NCBI GenBank assembly: GCA_013347225.1
Contig: CP054595.1
Location: 4,026,415-4,090,414, forward strand
DNA from: Candidatus Accumulibacter similis
GTDB taxonomy: Bacteria; Pseudomonadota; Gammaproteobacteria; Burkholderiales; Rhodocyclaceae
Direction of reading: 5' to 3'
Length of the DNA: 64,000 nucleotides
The notes beneath the pieces are model-generated. The model was not told where the DNA came from and did not search any database. It was given only the letters and a program-made list of their open reading frames with translations. The position numbers and the translations under genes are program-made. This document shows positions 26,744-35,537 of this stretch, piece by piece (the stretch's first letter is position 1; each line of letters starts with the position of its first letter).

Positions 26744-29700
26744 ATGAGCGCGAACATTCACCATCGCTGGCAGCGCTACTGGCTGCCGATGGGCGCCACC
26801 CTGAACCTCGACGCGGATGGCTTCCTGCCCGATCCCGAGTGCCGGTTCGGCCGCCACTACAACCCCGGGTTGCGCCCGCTGGAGGCCTTGCGTGCCGTTC
26901 CATTTTTGATCCTGCTGGGCGAACCCGGCGCAGGAAAATCCACCGTGCTGCAAGACGAGGCCAAAGCGCTCGAGGAGGCCGGTCAGACCGTCCACTGGCT
27001 GCGGCTCAATGAGTACACCGCGGCCGATCTGGCTCACGAAGTGTTCCGCTCGCCAAGCATGACTACGTGGCAGCAGGGAACGGACCGGCTCTACCTGCTC
27101 CTCGATGGTCTGGACGAGGGTCGCCTGACCATTCCCAACGTCGCCCGCCTGCTGCTGCGCGAACTCGAGAAACTGCCGCGGGAGCGGTTGTCCCTGCGTC
27201 TGAGCTGTCGCACCGCCGAATGGCCGCCCGGTCTTGCAGACGAACTCGATGCGCTCTGGCCCTGCGGCGAAGCCGACGATGAGCGACAACCAGACGAAAA
27301 TCGCCCGACCACGGCAAATGAGAGCCGCGCGGCATCCCGCGCCTACGAACTCGTACCGCTGCGGCGGCGCGACGTGGAACAAGCGGCGCGGGACTACGCG
27401 ATCGATCCGGCAAACTTCCTGCATCAGGTTGGTGACCTGGAGATCGCGGCCTTCGCCGCCTTGCCCAACACCCTGCGCATGCTGCTGAAGATCCAGAAGC
27501 ACGACCAGCGCCTGCCCGCGACGAAGCAGGAGATCTTCCGCCAGGGCTGCATCCTGTTGGCGGACGAACTGAGCCAGAGTCGGATTCAGGCGGGTTTCCG
27601 AGGCCGCCTGAGCTCCGCAGAGCGCCTCGCAGTCGCCGGACGAATCGCCGCCATGCTGCTGTTGGCAAGCAGGCAGTCGATGTGGCTGGGGCAAGCACTG
27701 GAACTTGGGGCGGACGATCTGTCGCCGGCGGAAGTTTTCGGCGACAACGAAGGTGCCGGCGAGTTGGTGTTCCGGGTCGATGACCATGCGGTGCAGGAAG
27801 TGTTGAACACAGCCCTGTTCACCGCCCGTGGCGATCAGCGACTGGGCTTCGGACACCAGAGCTGGACCGAGTACCTGGCCGCCGCCTATCTTGCCGAACG
27901 TACAGCAGACCCGGCACGACTGCTCACGCTGATCTCGGGCGAAGACCAGCGCATCCCGCCGCGACTGTCCGAGTTGACGGCCTGGTTGGCGAGCCTGTCG
28001 CCTCCCGTGTTCGACATCGTGGCGGAGACCGATCCGGCGCTGCTGCTGCGCGGCGACCTCCGGGCGTTAGACGCGGAGCGGAAAGACAGGCTGCTGGATC
28101 GATTGCTGCACGCCTTCCTGGAAAACCAGGTCAATCTGTGGGATTCGCAGACGCGCCCGCACTTCCGCAAGCTGGCACATGCCGGAATCAGCGAACCATT
28201 GCGGCGCTGGCTGGCAGACCGCAGCTTGCCCGAAGACGTGCGCGCTGCCGCACTGCAGATTGCCTTCGCCTGCAGGGCAGACGGACTGGCGCAATTGGCG
28301 GCCGACCTCGCGCTGGATGAGGCCGAAGCGCCGCGCATCCGCCACGCCGCGGCGCAACTGGCGGTCGAACGCGGCGATTGCACGGTCCTGGCGCGCCTGC
28401 GTCCGCTGGCGATCGGCACGGCAGCGACGAACCCCGAGTTGCGGTCGCTCCTCCTGACCCGGCTGTGGCCGCATCAGGTCAACACGCAGGAAGTGTTCGC
28501 GGGCTTCACGAGCGCGGGCGACTGGCAATGTCTGGGCACCTACCGCCATTCTCCCGGCGAACTGGTCGATCGCTTCGGCCCAACCGACCTCGTCGTTGCG
28601 CTCGATTGGCTGCAGGCAAGCAAGCATTCCCCTTCTGCGTACGATGTTGACGATCTGGCAAGCGCCATCATCGCCAGAGCCTGGCAATGCATGAACGACC
28701 CCGCCATTTGCCGGGCCTTCGCACCGGTCGCATGGGGGTGTCTGCAGCGTTACGACAAACTCTTCATCCGGGGTGACGAAACGGCCGAGGGCGCGCACCC
28801 CTTTGCGGCCGACTCCGGGAAGCGCAGAACGCTGGTGCTCGCGATCCTCCCTCTGGTCAACGACCCGGCAGAGCATATCGGACCACTCGTCTACGCAGAG
28901 AATCCCTTGCTGCTCCCCGACGACCTGCCCTGGCTTCTGGAGCAGTACGAAGCGGCCGCCGACGGGCAGCAGCGGACGCGACTGGCCTCCTGCATGCAGG
29001 CACTGTATTCACCGGATGCCGATCGCGACTGGACGAACCGTCTGGTTGAAGCAGCTTGTCGGGACGCTGCCCATCCCTTCTCGCCGCTGGCTGATGCCAT
29101 GGCCCGCTTGGTCGAGCCGATCTGGCTCGGTACGGAAGCCGAAAAAGAAGCCCGGGAAAAGCACGCGCGTCAGCTTGAATTCATGCAGCAAATGTCGCAG
29201 GCTAGGCGCCGGCTGGATCCTCCAGCTGCACAGCGGGTGCAGAACGCCCTCGACGACTTTGCGAGCGGCAATACCGGCATCTGGATGAAGCTATGGCAGG
29301 AGTTGAGCCTCGAAGACAACGCTCCGGGATACCGCGTTTGGCCGTCTACGCCGATCCTCAAGACGCCTGGCTGGCAGCGCGCCAACGAGGCGCAGCGAAT
29401 GCTGATCGTCGATTGCGCCCAGTCGTGGGTGACGGCCATTTCGCCTTCCAAGCTGCAGATTGACTTGCCGAACGGGCAATTTTCGCGTTCACACGTCGCC
29501 ACCTGGTTGGCCCTCGCGCTGCTGCGCCGTGAGCGGGCCGGCTGGCTTGGCGCAGCCACTGAAGAGCGATGGTCAGTGTGGCTTCCCGCCATCCTGTCGT
29601 ATCCCTTTGAACGCAGCGACCCTGCCCGGGGCATGCTGCTTCGCCTGGCCAGTGAGAGGTTTCCGGATCGCGTGCTCGCCGAAATCGGCCAGCAACTCGA

Positions 29701-30979
29701 CAAGGAGGTCGCCGCGGAAAGTCGCCAGTTCACCGGCCTCGGTGACCTGCAGGCAGTCTGGTCGCCGCAGGCAGCGGCAATGGTCCATGCGTACCTGCAG
29801 CGGCTGACCGACCCCGATCAACGCAAGGCTTTCCTGCACGTGCTGCTCCGCCGGCAAGGCGCAGCGGCGGTCCGTCTGGCCTTGACCGAGTTCGCGGCAG
29901 CGGGCGACGCGACCAGTCGTTCTCTCGAACTCGCCGCAATGCTGATGGAACATGCGCCAAGTGAAGCCTGGCCGGTGCTTTGGGCGAGGAGCCAGCAGGA
30001 CCCGGCGTACGGAGAAGCCCTGTGGACCAAACTGGCGCCGAGACGCGACTGGCTGGCCGCGCTGCAGCCATCGCAATGGGCGGAACTCCATCTCTGGCTG
30101 GAGGAGCATTTCCCGGCCGCTGGCGATCCTGTGCGACCGACCATGCAGGTCTATTCGATCACCAGCCGCGACGAGGTCGCAGAGCTGCGCGACGCCTGTG
30201 TCGGACACCTGTCGTCGGCCGCGACGGTCCAGTCGGTCGCTGCCCTCCAGGATTTGTGCGATCGATTGCCCGGGCGGAACTGGTTGGTCGCGAGCCTGCT
30301 GTCTGCCCGCTCGGCGCTGCGCGACAGCAATTGGTGCCCGATCCGCCCATCGACGCTGCTGCAGTTCCTCGAACGTACCGACGCCCGCCTGGTGCGCAAC
30401 GAGGCGGAACTGGGCGACGCGGTCCTGGCCTCGCTCGCGCGGCTACAGAGACTGTTGCAGGGAGACACGCCCCTGGCGCCGTTCCTGTGGAATGTAGAAC
30501 ACGACGAACGCTCCGGAACGCCGAAGGGCGAGGACCGGCTGTCGGATTTCGTGCTGCATCATCTGCGACGCGATCTACCCGGCTCGGTCATCGATCGCGA
30601 GGTGCAGGTGCGGAATCTGCGGGAGAGCGGGATCGGCGAGCGCACCGACCTGAAGGTCGAGACACGGGCGGCCGACGGATCTCCTCTGGTGGTGATCATC
30701 GAGACCAAAGGTTGCTGGAACCGTGGGCTGATGAGCGACCTGGAAGGCCAGTTGAAGAAACGCTACCTGCAAGCGCATGGCACCGCGCACGGGATCTACC
30801 TGGTCGGCTGGTTCGGCTGCGACTTCTGGGTGGACTGCAAGCAAAAAAGGGCGTGCCTGCGCCACGCCCAAAGCGCGGCGGCTCTCCAGTCAGCGCTCGA
30901 AAGCCAGGCCCGCCGAGTGTCGGACGAGACCTCCCGGATCGTTGCGCTGGTGCTCGATGCGACCCACCCCGCGGCATAG
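26744..30979 (+). CDS. Giant NACHT/STAND-like NTPase with C-terminal PD-(D/E)XK nuclease
   Basis: 1411 residues. The N-terminal P-loop NTPase has Walker A GEPGAGKST (residues 59-67) and Walker B LLLDGLDEG (about 118-126) with the NACHT-style small residues after the Asp, followed by a winged-helix-like part. A region of roughly 800 residues then looks all-helical, as in STAND sensor repeats. The last about 150 residues look like a restriction-endonuclease fold: D1302 in GERTDLKVE and E1320-T-K1322 in VVIIETKG, the D...(E)XK arrangement. A sensor NTPase with a nuclease effector is typical of Avs-like and NACHT antiphage proteins. Here, unlike the described Avs types, the nuclease is C-terminal. 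The start at 26744 matches the first folded segment. The gene ends inside a truncated PIN toxin gene on the other strand. Function in defence is inference. Confidence 0.8.
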   Translation: MSANIHHRWQRYWLPMGATLNLDADGFLPDPECRFGRHYNPGLRPLEALRAVPFLILLGEPGAGKSTVLQDEAKALEEAGQTVHWLRLNEYTAADLAHEVFRSPSMTTWQQGTDRLYLLLDGLDEGRLTIPNVARLLLRELEKLPRERLSLRLSCRTAEWPPGLADELDALWPCGEADDERQPDENRPTTANESRAASRAYELVPLRRRDVEQAARDYAIDPANFLHQVGDLEIAAFAALPNTLRMLLKIQKHDQRLPATKQEIFRQGCILLADELSQSRIQAGFRGRLSSAERLAVAGRIAAMLLLASRQSMWLGQALELGADDLSPAEVFGDNEGAGELVFRVDDHAVQEVLNTALFTARGDQRLGFGHQSWTEYLAAAYLAERTADPARLLTLISGEDQRIPPRLSELTAWLASLSPPVFDIVAETDPALLLRGDLRALDAERKDRLLDRLLHAFLENQVNLWDSQTRPHFRKLAHAGISEPLRRWLADRSLPEDVRAAALQIAFACRADGLAQLAADLALDEAEAPRIRHAAAQLAVERGDCTVLARLRPLAIGTAATNPELRSLLLTRLWPHQVNTQEVFAGFTSAGDWQCLGTYRHSPGELVDRFGPTDLVVALDWLQASKHSPSAYDVDDLASAIIARAWQCMNDPAICRAFAPVAWGCLQRYDKLFIRGDETAEGAHPFAADSGKRRTLVLAILPLVNDPAEHIGPLVYAENPLLLPDDLPWLLEQYEAAADGQQRTRLASCMQALYSPDADRDWTNRLVEAACRDAAHPFSPLADAMARLVEPIWLGTEAEKEAREKHARQLEFMQQMSQARRRLDPPAAQRVQNALDDFASGNTGIWMKLWQELSLEDNAPGYRVWPSTPILKTPGWQRANEAQRMLIVDCAQSWVTAISPSKLQIDLPNGQFSRSHVATWLALALLRRERAGWLGAATEERWSVWLPAILSYPFERSDPARGMLLRLASERFPDRVLAEIGQQLDKEVAAESRQFTGLGDLQAVWSPQAAAMVHAYLQRLTDPDQRKAFLHVLLRRQGAAAVRLALTEFAAAGDATSRSLELAAMLMEHAPSEAWPVLWARSQQDPAYGEALWTKLAPRRDWLAALQPSQWAELHLWLEEHFPAAGDPVRPTMQVYSITSRDEVAELRDACVGHLSSAATVQSVAALQDLCDRLPGRNWLVASLLSARSALRDSNWCPIRPSTLLQFLERTDARLVRNEAELGDAVLASLARLQRLLQGDTPLAPFLWNVEHDERSGTPKGEDRLSDFVLHHLRRDLPGSVIDREVQVRNLRESGIGERTDLKVETRAADGSPLVVIIETKGCWNRGLMSDLEGQLKKRYLQAHGTAHGIYLVGWFGCDFWVDCKQKRACLRHAQSAAALQSALESQARRVSDETSRIVALVLDATHPAA

Positions 30980-31024
30980 CGCGGGGGACCGGCTGCCGAT
31001 GAATCGCGGCCGTGTCGGCAAGCC

Positions 31025-31156
31025 TGCGACGACCGCCACAGCCAGCTCGGGATGTCTTGCTGCCGCGGCCGCCAGTTCGCGGCGGACCTTGGCGGCGAAC
31101 GGCTCGCTGCCCTCGACCAGGTAGATCAGCGCGCAGGCGTCGAAGAAAGCAATCAC
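31025..31156 (-). pseudogene. Truncated PIN-domain toxin (VapC-like) remnant
   Basis: From a GTG at 31156 that overlaps the antitoxin stop (GTGA), the frame reads VIAFFDACALIYLVEGSEPF, the first acidic strand and helix of a PIN ribonuclease, continuing for about 43 residues. After about 31030 the resemblance is lost and the frame runs to 30890 as unrelated sequence antisense to the 3' end of the giant NTPase gene. The remaining catalytic acids of a PIN domain (about 130 residues) are missing. The toxin is therefore very likely dead, cut at the point where the NTPase gene now ends. Confidence 0.65.
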
Positions 31157-31425
31157 CAGTCGCGCTCGGCCTTGAGGTCGGCATCGATCTGCGCCTTGCT
31201 GCGCTGCCCGGTCGTCGACTGCGCGAGCAGCCACTGCACGGCGCTCATGTCCCCGATCGTCGCCGCTTGGCCGTGGGTCAGACGCCGGTACTGATCCTCC
31301 GACAGCAGCACCACCGCCGCCAGCTTGTTACCCTTGACGAGATGTACCGGACCATGTTGCAAACCCTCTTCGATCGCCGCCATGCCACGACGCCTGATTT
31401 CGGCAAGGGTGAGCGTGTTGTTCAT
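31153..31425 (-). CDS. Phd/YefM-like antitoxin of a broken toxin-antitoxin pair
   Basis: 90 residues, opening MNNTLTLAEIRRRGMAAIEEGL, followed by GPVHLVKGNKLAAVVLLSEDQYRRL. That is the Phd/YefM DNA-binding fold. The C-terminal tail (SKAQIDADLKAERDW) is the toxin-binding helix type. The ATG at 31425 is preceded by AGGAAG. The partner PIN toxin starts in overlap with its stop but is truncated, so the antitoxin is an orphan. Confidence 0.8.
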   Translation of the reverse strand: MNNTLTLAEIRRRGMAAIEEGLQHGPVHLVKGNKLAAVVLLSEDQYRRLTHGQAATIGDMSAVQWLLAQSTTGQRSKAQIDADLKAERDW

Positions 31426-31544
31426 GGTGACGCTTCCTGAGCACGGGACGAAAACTGGATCATACCGTTGTCGCCACCTTGTCAGGCGCGAACCGGTCAT
31501 TTCCGACGACGAATTCAACCGCTCGGCCGGCTGTCCTCGTCTCC

Positions 31545-31900
31545 GCCGGCGCCCGCAAGCTGCGGCGCCCCGACCGCAAGCCGGCGCGGCTTGCCCGCAA
31601 GCCTGCGGCGCCTGCGTTGCCGCTGCAGGCGCTTGCGCGCAGCCGTGCGCGCCTCGTCATGCAAGGCTTTCCTCGTTGCGCGAACGGCGCCGGGGCTGGC
31701 GCGCGAGCGTCGCGGACTGGCGCGCCGGCCGGCGAGCTGCACGGCGCTGGCTCCTTCGCTCGCCGGCAAGCCGCCGCGGCGTGCGCGCGAGCTGCCGCGG
31801 CCCGTGCGCCGGACTGCGGGCCTTGCCCGCGGCCTTCCGCAGCTTGCCCGCAGGACTCCGCGGCTTGCCGGCGGTGCTGCGGGGCAGCGACGGCGGCGGC
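31545..31900. repeat. Degenerate GC-rich short repeats (CTTGCCCGCAAG-like)
   Basis: About 355 bases made of variations on CTTGCCSGC and CGCAAG elements, often forming small palindromes, spaced about 18-24 bp. Clear examples lie at 31552-31620 and at 31820-31885 (GGCCTTGCCCGCGG, GCAGCTTGCCCGCAGG, GCGGCTTGCCGGCGG). The minus-strand frame after the neighbouring gene would read as Ala/Lys/Arg-rich histone-H1-like sequence (for example AGKPRSPAGKLRKAAGKARS). It may be a decayed or frameshifted tail, or a non-coding repeat. Confidence 0.45.
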
Positions 31901-32362
31901 TCAGGGTTGCGGCGGCTCGCTGCGGCGGCGGCTGTAGCGCGCCGACATCGCTTCCTTCATCGTTGCCAGCGCGGCGCCCTTGCCGATCACCTTGGCGACG
32001 GCGTAGCCGTCAAGCGCGAAATTCAGGATATCGCTGCCGAGCGCCATCTCGGTGTCGTCGGCGTTGGCGACCAGGCGCCGCAGGCGGGCGAAGCGCGGAC
32101 GCAACTGATCGAGACTGCGCAGATCGTGTTCCGCCTCGGCGAGATCGAGTCCCGGCGGCAGCATCTGACGGTTCTCGGCAAGCACGATCAGCGCCTGGCG
32201 GCAGAAGGCTTCGGACTTGTCGCCCATCTTGCTCAGATTGCGCCGCTGCTCGACCGACAGCTCGATCAGGCCGGCGAGCTTCTGCTCGACGGTGCTCAGC
32301 GCCGCGTCGAGGGCGGCGAGATCTTCGTTGCTCAGCGAAACGGATACCAGGTTCTGGCTCAT
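31901..32362 (-). CDS. Hypothetical helical protein, 153 residues
   Basis: A small, soluble, mostly helical protein: SLSNEDLAALDAALSTVEQKL at the start, and DTEMALGSDILNFALDGYAVAK near residue 115. I do not recognise its family with confidence. The ATG at 32362 was chosen because earlier in-frame codons lack resemblance and this start begins the conserved-looking helix. It lies 197 bp after the stop of the STAND-TPR gene on the same strand and may be part of that transcript. Its stop is followed by the GC-rich repeat tract. A role as an accessory to the STAND pair is possible but unsupported beyond position. Confidence 0.7.
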   Translation of the reverse strand: MSQNLVSVSLSNEDLAALDAALSTVEQKLAGLIELSVEQRRNLSKMGDKSEAFCRQALIVLAENRQMLPPGLDLAEAEHDLRSLDQLRPRFARLRRLVANADDTEMALGSDILNFALDGYAVAKVIGKGAALATMKEAMSARYSRRRSEPPQP

Positions 32363-32558
32363 GGCAGGGCTCTCCACGTGTGGGTCGGGAACGCGACGCC
32401 GGCAGTATCGCACGCTTGCGAAAGGGTCATCAAGAGCGTTCCGGCCGGGCGTCAGGCCGCGCCGCGGCTCCGGCGTCCGGGGGCTGGAGTCTGGCTACCG
32501 TCGGCCGGCAGGGCGTGGGTGGTCGCCGGCGAGGTCGCCGGCGAACGACTCGCCACCG

Positions 32559-35537
32559 TCACGCGTCGCCGTCGCCCCTGGCGCCGAGGTCGCGCGCCAG
32601 ACAATCGGCGATCTCGTCGTCGCTCCGGCCCATCGCCTGCAGCAGGGCGAAGGTGTTTGCTTCCACTATCTGTGCGTTGGGGTGCTCGCCGCCGAGGCTG
32701 GCGACGACGATGCGCCGCGCCCGGCGCAGCAGCGGCTCGGCTTCGACCTGGCGGTTGGTGTCCTGCAGCAGTCGGGCCAGGTTGTTGAGGTCGCGCGCGA
32801 CGTTAGGATGCGCGTCGCCGAGGCTCGCCTCGTCGATCGCCAGCGCGCGGCGCATCAGTGGCTCGGCTTCGGTTAGGCGGTTGGTCGCCTGCAGCAGGTG
32901 GGCAAGGTTGTTGAGGTCGATCGCGACCCTGGGGTGCGCGTCGCCGAAGCTCGCCTCGTCGATTGCCAGCGCGCGGCGCAGCAGCGGCTCGGCTTCGGCC
33001 AGGCGGTTGGTCGCCTGCAGCAGTAGGGCCAGGTTGTTGAGGCGGATCGCGACGTTGGGGTGCGCGTCGCCGAAGCTCGCCTCGTCGATCGCCAGCGCCC
33101 GGCGCAGCAGCGGATCGGCTTCGGCCAGGCGGTTGGTCGCCTGCAGCAGTAGGGCCAGGTTGTTGAGGCGGATCGCGACGTTGGGGTGCGCGTCGCCGAA
33201 GCTCGCCTCGTCGATCGCCAGCGCGCGGCGCATCAGCGGCTCGGCTTCGGCCAAGCGCTTGGTGTCCTGCAGCAGTTGAGCCAGGTTGTTGAGGCCGATC
33301 GCGACCCTGGGATGCGCGTCGCCGAAGCTCGCCTCGTCGATCGCCAGCGCGCGGCGCAGCAGCGGCTCGGCTTCGGCCAGGCGGTTGGTCGCCTGCAGCA
33401 GTGCGGCCAAGTTGTTGAGGCGGATCGCGACCTCGGGGTGCGCGTCGCCGAAGCTCGCCTCGTCGATCGCCAGCGCGCGGCGCAGCAGCGGCTCGGCTTC
33501 GGCGTAGCGTGCCTTTGCCCACAACAACACGCCAAGGCCATTGAGCAGCCGCGCCGTCGGATCGGCGATTCCAGCCGCGTCGGCGTACCTGGCGACGGCC
33601 AGCGCGTGTGGCGCCAGCGGGTCGAGCCGCGGCCAGTGGCGGACGTCGCCGGGATCGCCAACGAAAGCCGCATCGACCCAGGCTAGCGCGGCACGCAGCG
33701 CGGCGGTGGCCGGCGCCGCGTCGTCGTGCCGGCGGCGGCTCACCTCCTGCAGCAGCCGGTGGATCGTGAAGCTCGGCGCGTCGCTGGCGCGCCGGACCAG
33801 CGAGTACGACTCGAGTTCCCGCAGCGCGGCGAGGCTGTCGGCCGGCGCGTCGGCCGGCGCGCGCGCTTCGCCGGCGTCTTCCGGCAGCGCCACGGCGAGC
33901 AGCGATTCGGGTATCGGTTCCGGCGCCAGCCAGGCGAGACGCTGCAACAGCCGCCGCGCCGGCTCGCCGAGTCGGTCGAAGCTGGTCTGCCAGGTGACCG
34001 CGACGCTCTTCGGGTACGACATCAGGCGCGCGTCGTACCAGGCGAGCACCTTCGCGCGCTGGCTTTGCCATTCGTCCAGGTACTCCGCGAAGTTCAGCCG
34101 GCGCTGGGCGATGTAGGCGGCGGCCTGCTCGAGCGCCAGCGCCAGGCCGCCGAGTTCGTCGGCGAGCTGGCGCGCCAGCGCGGTGTCGTTGGCCAGCGGG
34201 CGTCGCCGCTCGCGGCTGCGCTCGAGCAGGAAGTCGGCGGCGGCTTCGCGCGCGAGCACGTCGAGCGCGGGCAGCGCGAGGCCGCCGCGCCAGTTGGCGA
34301 GCCGGCTGCCTAGGACGACGTGGCCGCCGGCAAGTTGCGGCAGCAGCGCCTCGGCCGCCGCCGCCGCGTCTTCGGAATCGACGTTGTCGACGATCAGCAG
34401 CCAGCCGGGGTGGCCGCACAGCCAGGCCCGCACGGCGTCGTACTGACCGCCCTGGTCGGTCTCGTGCTGCTCGGGGAGATCGAGGACGCTGGCGTGGCAC
34501 AGCGCGGCGAGGTTGCGCTGCAGCGCGGCGGGCGACTCGGCGCCGACGAAGAGCCGTGCGCTGTAGTCCTCGCCGCGCTGCCACGCGTATTCGAGCGCCA
34601 GGCGCGTCTTGCCGACGCCGCCGATGCCGTTGATGACGCGCGCGACGACGGCAGTGGCGCTCGTCGGGACAGCGCCGAGACTCGCCGCGAGTTCCTCGAG
34701 CGCCGCGTCGCGGCCCTTGAAGAGCGTGCCCAGGCTGGCGAACGGCAAGTTGGCCGGCCGCTTCGCGACGCCGGCGCGGGCGAGGATCTCGTTGCGCAGA
34801 TCGGGGAAACGCGCCGCGAGCAGACTCGCCTCCTGCTCGAGGCCGCCCTGGCGCAGGAAGCCGAGCGCGCGCCACAGCAGGTCCTGCGCTTCGGCTTGTG
34901 TCAGTCCCTGCTGCCGACCGCGCTGCAGCCGCTCGATCGTTGCCGCGGCCAGCGCGCGCAGTTCCGCCGGGTCGAGGCGCGTGTCCATGGCCCCGCGTTC
35001 GCGCGTGCCAAGCCGGTCGCCGGCGCCCACTTCGGCGACTTCGACGACTCCGGTGATTTCAGCGATCTCGCTGAGCTGCAGCTTGACGAGAAACCACGAA
35101 TCGAGGTCGGGGACGACGCGAATGAAGTCCTCGGCGAGGTGCGGCGGCAGCCACCAGATCTGGCGCTGCGGCTGCTCGCCGAGCGGCTCGCGCTTGAGGT
35201 TGAAGCGGTAGAGCGCTTCCCTGAGTTGCGCGCTATCGAGCGGCAGAGCGCCGGCGAATCCGTCGATCGAGACGACGCCCGGGGCGAGCGTCGCCAAGCG
35301 CGCCAGCAGATCGGTGGCCAGCGCCGAGGGCTCGGCGACCGCCTGCAGGGTGATCTCGTGCAGCGGAATGCCACGCGCCGCCAGGTCCTCGCGCAAGCCG
35401 GCGACGACGCGGCGGCGGGCGCCTTCGCTGCTGAATTCGACGCGCGCCAGACCCGACTCGCTGCGCTCGCACCAGAGGACGAGCCGCCGGCGGACGTCGT
35501 CGATGCTGCCCGGAGAGGGCGATCTATTCGGTCCCAC
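32559..35537 (-). CDS. STAND (NB-ARC-like) NTPase with C-terminal TPR array
   Basis: 992 residues from a GTG at 35537 that overlaps the upstream ATPase gene by 14 bp. Residues 1-180 form an unassigned N-terminal domain ending in QIWWLPPHLAEDFIRVVPDLD, the kind of effector or adaptor domain often placed before STAND modules. The NTPase core follows: Walker A NGIGGVGKT near residue 305, Walker B WLLIVDNVDSE, HVVLGSR, and LGGLALALEQAAAYI (the GLPL-like motif). A winged helix follows. Residues about 665-960 are seven 42-residue kinesin-light-chain-type TPRs. STAND-TPR proteins act as signal-triggered oligomerising switches, including antiviral NLR-like proteins. The pairing with a dedicated ATPase is unusual. 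No obvious catalytic effector was identified. Confidence 0.82.
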   Translation of the reverse strand: MGPNRSPSPGSIDDVRRRLVLWCERSESGLARVEFSSEGARRRVVAGLREDLAARGIPLHEITLQAVAEPSALATDLLARLATLAPGVVSIDGFAGALPLDSAQLREALYRFNLKREPLGEQPQRQIWWLPPHLAEDFIRVVPDLDSWFLVKLQLSEIAEITGVVEVAEVGAGDRLGTRERGAMDTRLDPAELRALAAATIERLQRGRQQGLTQAEAQDLLWRALGFLRQGGLEQEASLLAARFPDLRNEILARAGVAKRPANLPFASLGTLFKGRDAALEELAASLGAVPTSATAVVARVINGIGGVGKTRLALEYAWQRGEDYSARLFVGAESPAALQRNLAALCHASVLDLPEQHETDQGGQYDAVRAWLCGHPGWLLIVDNVDSEDAAAAAEALLPQLAGGHVVLGSRLANWRGGLALPALDVLAREAAADFLLERSRERRRPLANDTALARQLADELGGLALALEQAAAYIAQRRLNFAEYLDEWQSQRAKVLAWYDARLMSYPKSVAVTWQTSFDRLGEPARRLLQRLAWLAPEPIPESLLAVALPEDAGEARAPADAPADSLAALRELESYSLVRRASDAPSFTIHRLLQEVSRRRHDDAAPATAALRAALAWVDAAFVGDPGDVRHWPRLDPLAPHALAVARYADAAGIADPTARLLNGLGVLLWAKARYAEAEPLLRRALAIDEASFGDAHPEVAIRLNNLAALLQATNRLAEAEPLLRRALAIDEASFGDAHPRVAIGLNNLAQLLQDTKRLAEAEPLMRRALAIDEASFGDAHPNVAIRLNNLALLLQATNRLAEADPLLRRALAIDEASFGDAHPNVAIRLNNLALLLQATNRLAEAEPLLRRALAIDEASFGDAHPRVAIDLNNLAHLLQATNRLTEAEPLMRRALAIDEASLGDAHPNVARDLNNLARLLQDTNRQVEAEPLLRRARRIVVASLGGEHPNAQIVEANTFALLQAMGRSDDEIADCLARDLGARGDGDA
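32661..33542 (-). repeat. Seven tandem 126-bp units encoding TPRs
   Basis: The units run at 126-bp steps (boundaries near 32787, 32913, 33039, 33165, 33291, 33417). The five central ones (32787-33416) are nearly identical at DNA level, each encoding NNLA-LLQATNRLAEAEPLL, then RRALAIDEASFGDAHP. Variation is concentrated at a few positions (L/Q/H/A after NNLA; E/R/N after HP). This suggests recent unit duplication or homogenisation, with changes focused on a presumed ligand surface. Confidence 0.9.

Noticed and set aside
30890..31024. The extended C-terminal part of the PIN frame as a real protein
   Set aside because: It lacks PIN resemblance and is antisense to the 3' end of the NTPase gene.
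31468..33279. A 603-residue plus-strand open frame with internal repeats
   Set aside because: Its repeats are the complement of the TPR-coding repeats on the minus strand, where the STAND-TPR gene is clear.
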